This document shows, piece after piece, positions 14,017-14,649 of a DNA stretch of 14,649 bases; within the stretch, counting starts at the first letter, position 1; each line of letters opens with the position of its first letter. Under the pieces are notes generated by a model. The model did not search any database, was not told the DNA's origin, and saw nothing but the letters and a program-made list of their open reading frames with translations. A program made the position numbers and the translations under genes. The stretch is from the NCBI GenBank assembly GCA_023435265.1, contig JAEYRZ010000013.1, forward strand, positions 1-14,649, given 5' to 3'. The DNA comes from Pseudomonadota bacterium (GTDB lineage: Bacteria > Desulfobacterota > Desulfobacteria > Desulfobacterales > Desulfosarcinaceae).

Positions 14017-14348
14017 TGGACGCGACGCAACTTTACGAGATGCTCAGAAAGGTCCAGGAGCCCAAGGGCTACTATTTCAGCAACGACCGGGAGCGCGTGA
14101 TGGATCTGCTCGCAGCCTTGTTGAAGAACAAGGCGCGCTACGGCTATATGGCCTGCCCCTGCCGGTTGGCCGCCAACGACCGTGAGGCGGACAGGGACAT
14201 CATTTGCCCCTGCGTTTACCGAGCGCCCGATGTGCAGGAATACGGCAGCTGCTACTGCAACCTTTATGTTTCCAAGGCCTGGAACGAGGGAACCGTTCCA
14301 CACGCGTACGTTCCCGAGCGCCGTCCGCCCGAAAAAATGGGCTTTTAG
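14016..14348 (+). CDS. Ferredoxin:thioredoxin (glutaredoxin) reductase, catalytic-subunit type
   Basis: The 110-residue product carries three paired-cysteine motifs of the FTR catalytic subunit: CPCR, ICPCVYR and CYCNLYV. In the plant-type enzyme the pattern is CPC-x16-CPC-x8-CHC; here the gaps are 14 and 12 and the last motif is CYC, so the active-site histidine of CHC is replaced by tyrosine. The protein should bind one 4Fe-4S cluster next to a redox-active disulfide and use ferredoxin electrons to reduce a thiol protein, here most likely the co-encoded glutaredoxin. There is no gene for the variable FTR subunit nearby. The preferred ATG (14016) overlaps the glutaredoxin stop. An open frame extends upstream to 13800 but lies inside the glutaredoxin gene. 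Confidence 0.88.
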   Translation: MDATQLYEMLRKVQEPKGYYFSNDRERVMDLLAALLKNKARYGYMACPCRLAANDREADRDIICPCVYRAPDVQEYGSCYCNLYVSKAWNEGTVPHAYVPERRPPEKMGF

Positions 14349-14379
14349 CCGTGCCGGGACACAAGCGGATGCGCCCGGG

Positions 14380-14397
14380 GCGGCCGTTCACGGCCGC
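14380..14397. other. GC hairpin downstream of the FTR gene
   Basis: GCGGCCG (14380-14386) and CGGCCGC (14391-14397) form a perfect 7-bp stem with a TTCA loop, 32 nt after the FTR stop. Outer GGGG/CCCC bases can extend it with a small bulge. It could stop or stabilise the Grx/FTR transcript, but no T-run follows, so a classical intrinsic terminator is not supported. Confidence 0.35.
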
Positions 14398-14588
14398 TGC
14401 CCCATGCCTCAGCAATCCAGAGCGCAACCGTCCACGCCGCCTTGCTGACACGCCGCGATGCCCTCGCAAATCCAGGGGCCCTGACCGAATCACACGCAAG
14501 GATTTTCAGCGCCAATCGTCCTCAATCGGCTGTTCAACAAATTTCGCCTCAATCCAGGACGCTGTTTTGCGGTGTTTCGGGGTCGGGG

Positions 14589-14649
14589 GTCCGAATCGGG
14601 ATCGCAATCGAATTGGACATCGATACCCGATTACGATACCGATTCGGAC
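14589..14649. repeat. Long imperfect palindrome made of CGATNN-type hexamers
   Basis: The arms 14589-14610 and 14628-14649 pair at 20 of 22 positions, including an uninterrupted 11-bp outer part (GTCCGAATCGG / CCGATTCGGAC), with a 17-nt centre. Each arm is a run of degenerate hexamers, NNATCG on the left and CGATNN on the right, so the palindrome arises from two short arrays in opposite orientation. The right arm ends at the window edge and the array may continue. Confidence 0.6.

Larger units (their letters stand above)
14349..14649. other. Non-coding tail of the window (301 nt)
   Basis: No gene with a start codon, ribosome-binding site and recognisable product was found. The stretch contains a GC hairpin at 14380-14397, a cysteine-dense minus-strand frame interrupted by a TGA (14409-14516), and a long hexamer-built palindrome at 14589-14649. 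The region continues past the right edge, so an incoming gene or repeat array may be cut off. Confidence 0.6.

Overview
This 14.6-kb, GC-rich window has the gene content of an anaerobic bacterium, most likely a sulfate-reducing member of the Desulfobacterota. That assignment is inferred from gene content: a mercury-methylation corrinoid protein (HgcA), a Ni-Fe CO dehydrogenase (CooS), a ferredoxin-dependent disulfide reductase, and histidine degradation through tetrahydrofolate. No rRNA, tRNA, CRISPR array, transposase or phage gene was seen.

Layout. (1) Positions 1-3024 (+) are the end of a histidine-utilisation operon: the C-terminus of a probable urocanate hydratase, then ftcD, hutI and fchA. 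Together they convert histidine to glutamate and pass the formimino carbon to tetrahydrofolate. (2) Positions 3025-5854 (+) hold a complete hgcA with its own promoter, followed not by its usual partner hgcB but by a PAS/AAA+/Fis sigma-54 activator whose PAS domain carries four clustered cysteines. (3) Positions 5885-11202 (-) read as one operon: a saccharopine-dehydrogenase-like oxidoreductase, a complete polar-amino-acid ABC transporter (binding protein, two permeases, ATPase) and a PLP enzyme of the D-cysteine desulfhydrase / cysteate sulfo-lyase / ACC deaminase family. (4) Positions 11475-13448 (-) encode a monofunctional CO dehydrogenase with all metal ligands, ending at a strong intrinsic terminator and starting from a good promoter overlapped by an AT-rich inverted repeat. 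(5) Positions 13759-14348 (+), divergent from cooS, encode a glutaredoxin and a ferredoxin:thioredoxin-reductase-type catalytic subunit with overlapping stop and start codons. (6) The last 300 bases hold no convincing gene but contain a GC hairpin, a cysteine-dense frame broken by TGA, and a long imperfect palindrome built of CGATNN hexamers.

Themes. Three neighbouring units touch one-carbon metabolism: histidine-derived C1-tetrahydrofolate, the methyl-corrinoid protein HgcA, and CO dehydrogenase. Two divergent units (CooS and Grx/FTR) both exchange electrons with ferredoxin-like carriers. The most notable points are the hgcA without an adjacent hgcB beside a cysteine-bearing regulator, and the uncharacterised sulfur/amino-acid uptake operon. 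Functional links between units are inferences from proximity.
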